NCBI GenBank assembly: GCA_964459305.1 | Contig: CAYWNA010000126.1 | Coordinates: 1-35,852, forward strand | Length of the DNA stretch: 35,852 bases | Source: CAYWNA01 sp964459305 | GTDB taxonomy: Bacteria > Planctomycetota > Planctomycetia > Pirellulales > Pirellulaceae | Direction of reading: 5' to 3' | Part shown: positions 34,834 to 35,852 of the stretch, piece after piece | How positions within the stretch are numbered: the first letter of the stretch is position 1 | Layout: each line of letters begins with the position of its first letter | Program-made: the position numbers and the translations under genes | Notes under the pieces: model-generated | Told to the model about the DNA's origin: nothing | Seen by the model: the letters and a program-made list of their open reading frames with translations, nothing else | Database searches by the model: none

Positions 34834-35808
34834 CTATAGTGGATACCCGTACTCGGCCAGTGGCACGCTCCATCGCTGGGCAAGCCGGCGATTGGCCTGG
34901 CGGGTCTTCTCCTCGATCCGCTCGCGCCAGCGATCGGAGATTTCTGCGCGGGCTGGCGGGCCATCGCGTACTTGCCCGCGTCGTGGAATCCCCAGCATCT
35001 GGCGCCGCGTCTTTCTGTCCGCAAAGCGGAACAACGTCGATTTGACAGGCGAACGCTTGATTTGCTGAAGCCGGTCAAGCTGTGATTGCGACCAGCGAGC
35101 ATTCTCTCGCTTGCCCAACGCGTGGGAGACGCCCTCCTCGGGATCGATTCCGAGAAAACGACAGATCGAGCGGATGTACTCGGCGGGATCGTCGGCGAGT
35201 TGCTCGTACAGGAAGATGCCCACTCGGTCGTGGCCAAACACGTCGGCGAAGATTTCGATCGCATCGGCGTATTCCAAATGGGCGGTGGGCGGATGGCCGG
35301 GGCGTTCCCACTGCCGATCGAGCCACTCGTCGATCGGCAGATACCGTGCTCCCCGGCGGAAGCTTGCTTTGGCCCCTACGTTGTCCCGCTTGAGGAGTTG
35401 GAGATAGAGCGACTCGACCAGCCGGATGGGATGTCGGACGCCGACGACGATTTTCGAATCGCCGAAGACGTCCTTGAGGTTTTCGGCCCGCCGCCGCTGG
35501 ACCTCGTGCCGGTCCTCCACCAGCGATTCCCACGACCAGACGGGCAATCGACCAGCAGCCCAAGCTGGGCGAACCGACTGATCAAATGACTTCTTGGCGT
35601 GGGAAAAATCGGGCCCGTCGCGGTGATCCCAAATCAGTTCGTTCATGATCGCTTCCACCTGCCCGTCGCGGCACTGCCGGTGCCGCTGGTGGCTACCGAT
35701 GTACGTCCCCAGGAAATCCACTTGGGAGTGCCGCGCGAATAATTGCATTTGCAGCGTCTTGGTGGCCGTTTTCGGCAGGCCGATGTGAAGACAGCAGACC
35801 GTAACCGG
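34834..35808 (-). CDS. Sulfotransferase family protein (2), start codon missing
   Basis: A paralogue of the downstream gene: shared phrases include ARHSQVDFLG, IVVGVRHPIRLVESLY (3'-phosphate site), VGIFLYEQLADDP and CRFLGIDPEEG. The conserved PAPS loop CLHIGLPKTATKTLQ is encoded upstream of the first ATG (35748), so a start there would lose it. Reading further back, a TGA at 35809-35811 lies in frame only four codons before the CCLHIG segment, and none of the codons between is ATG, GTG or TTG. The gene therefore has lost its start, or the sequence is altered or mis-joined near the window end. The rest of the domain is intact (about 324 codons). Confidence 0.7.
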   Translation of the reverse strand, partial: PVTVCCLHIGLPKTATKTLQMQLFARHSQVDFLGTYIGSHQRHRQCRDGQVEAIMNELIWDHRDGPDFSHAKKSFDQSVRPAWAAGRLPVWSWESLVEDRHEVQRRRAENLKDVFGDSKIVVGVRHPIRLVESLYLQLLKRDNVGAKASFRRGARYLPIDEWLDRQWERPGHPPTAHLEYADAIEIFADVFGHDRVGIFLYEQLADDPAEYIRSICRFLGIDPEEGVSHALGKRENARWSQSQLDRLQQIKRSPVKSTLFRFADRKTRRQMLGIPRRGQVRDGPPARAEISDRWRERIEEKTRQANRRLAQRWSVPLAEYGYPL

Positions 35809-35852
35809 TCACCGGTCGGTGTTTTGATGTTTTGGCTTGTGTGGACAAGAAA

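Noticed and set aside
34794..35264. A 157-residue N-terminal extension of sulfotransferase 1
   Set aside because: It overlaps the second sulfotransferase gene in another frame, is Ser/Arg-rich low-complexity, and the family N-terminus begins just after 34793.

Overview
The window looks like a piece of a planctomycete chromosome, probably Pirellulales-like. This is inferred from gene content and repeats, not from a marker gene. The clues are a secreted sulfatase beside a DUF1080 protein, several signal-peptide beta-propeller proteins, a zinc-ribbon membrane protein, a FlgI-like/HEAT lipoprotein, and palindromic repeats with the core GTGGGATAGGCTTCCAGCCT. I see no rRNA, tRNA, CRISPR array, transposase or phage structural gene. 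GC is high nearly throughout, apart from a visibly less GC-rich gene at 6215-6943.

Layout. 87-8528 holds small unconnected units: a coiled-coil protein, a sulfatase/DUF1080 pair, a zinc-ribbon membrane protein followed by a small lipoprotein, a secreted propeller protein, a peptidoglycan-binding/M15 peptidase-like protein, a HAD phosphatase, a GYD-domain protein, a tiny lipoprotein missed by a 60-residue cutoff, and an Flp-type pilin. 9100-14533 holds a 577-residue coiled-coil protein convergent with SMC. 14938-16797 is a FlgI-like lipoprotein with HEAT repeats. 17292-23487 is a three-gene minus-strand acetyl-CoA/acyl-CoA unit: acetyl-CoA synthetase, an ADP-forming acyl-CoA synthetase, and a CoA-transferase fused to a Pat-like GNAT acetyltransferase. 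24189-32170 holds a secreted GH10-like protein, a small membrane protein, an outer-membrane barrel, a PQQ-type propeller, a STAS protein and a sialidase-like Tat substrate. 32687-35808 holds a capsule-type glycosyltransferase and two tandem sulfotransferases; the outermost has no usable start codon.

How the genes fit together. Two themes stand out. One is surface and secreted polysaccharide work: sulfatase, DUF1080, GH10-like and sialidase proteins on the degradative side, glycosyltransferase and sulfotransferases on the biosynthetic side. The other is acetate/acyl-CoA metabolism with a possible built-in protein-acetylation switch on Acs.

The most unusual non-coding feature is a set of nested inverted-repeat elements in the gaps between genes (about 2.94, 17.1, 23.7-24.1, 26.7 and 28.7 kb). 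Three contain the same 24-base arm as an inverted pair, with loops of 13, 42 and 99 bases. One of these lies inside a 279-bp element with perfect 24-bp terminal inverted repeats.

Several starts were moved inward from the longest open frame because a clear Shine-Dalgarno sequence or signal peptide sits at an internal ATG (2627, 4533, 16797, 23487, 26345, 28982, 30609, 30836). All functions are read from sequence motifs and remembered family features; no search was run.
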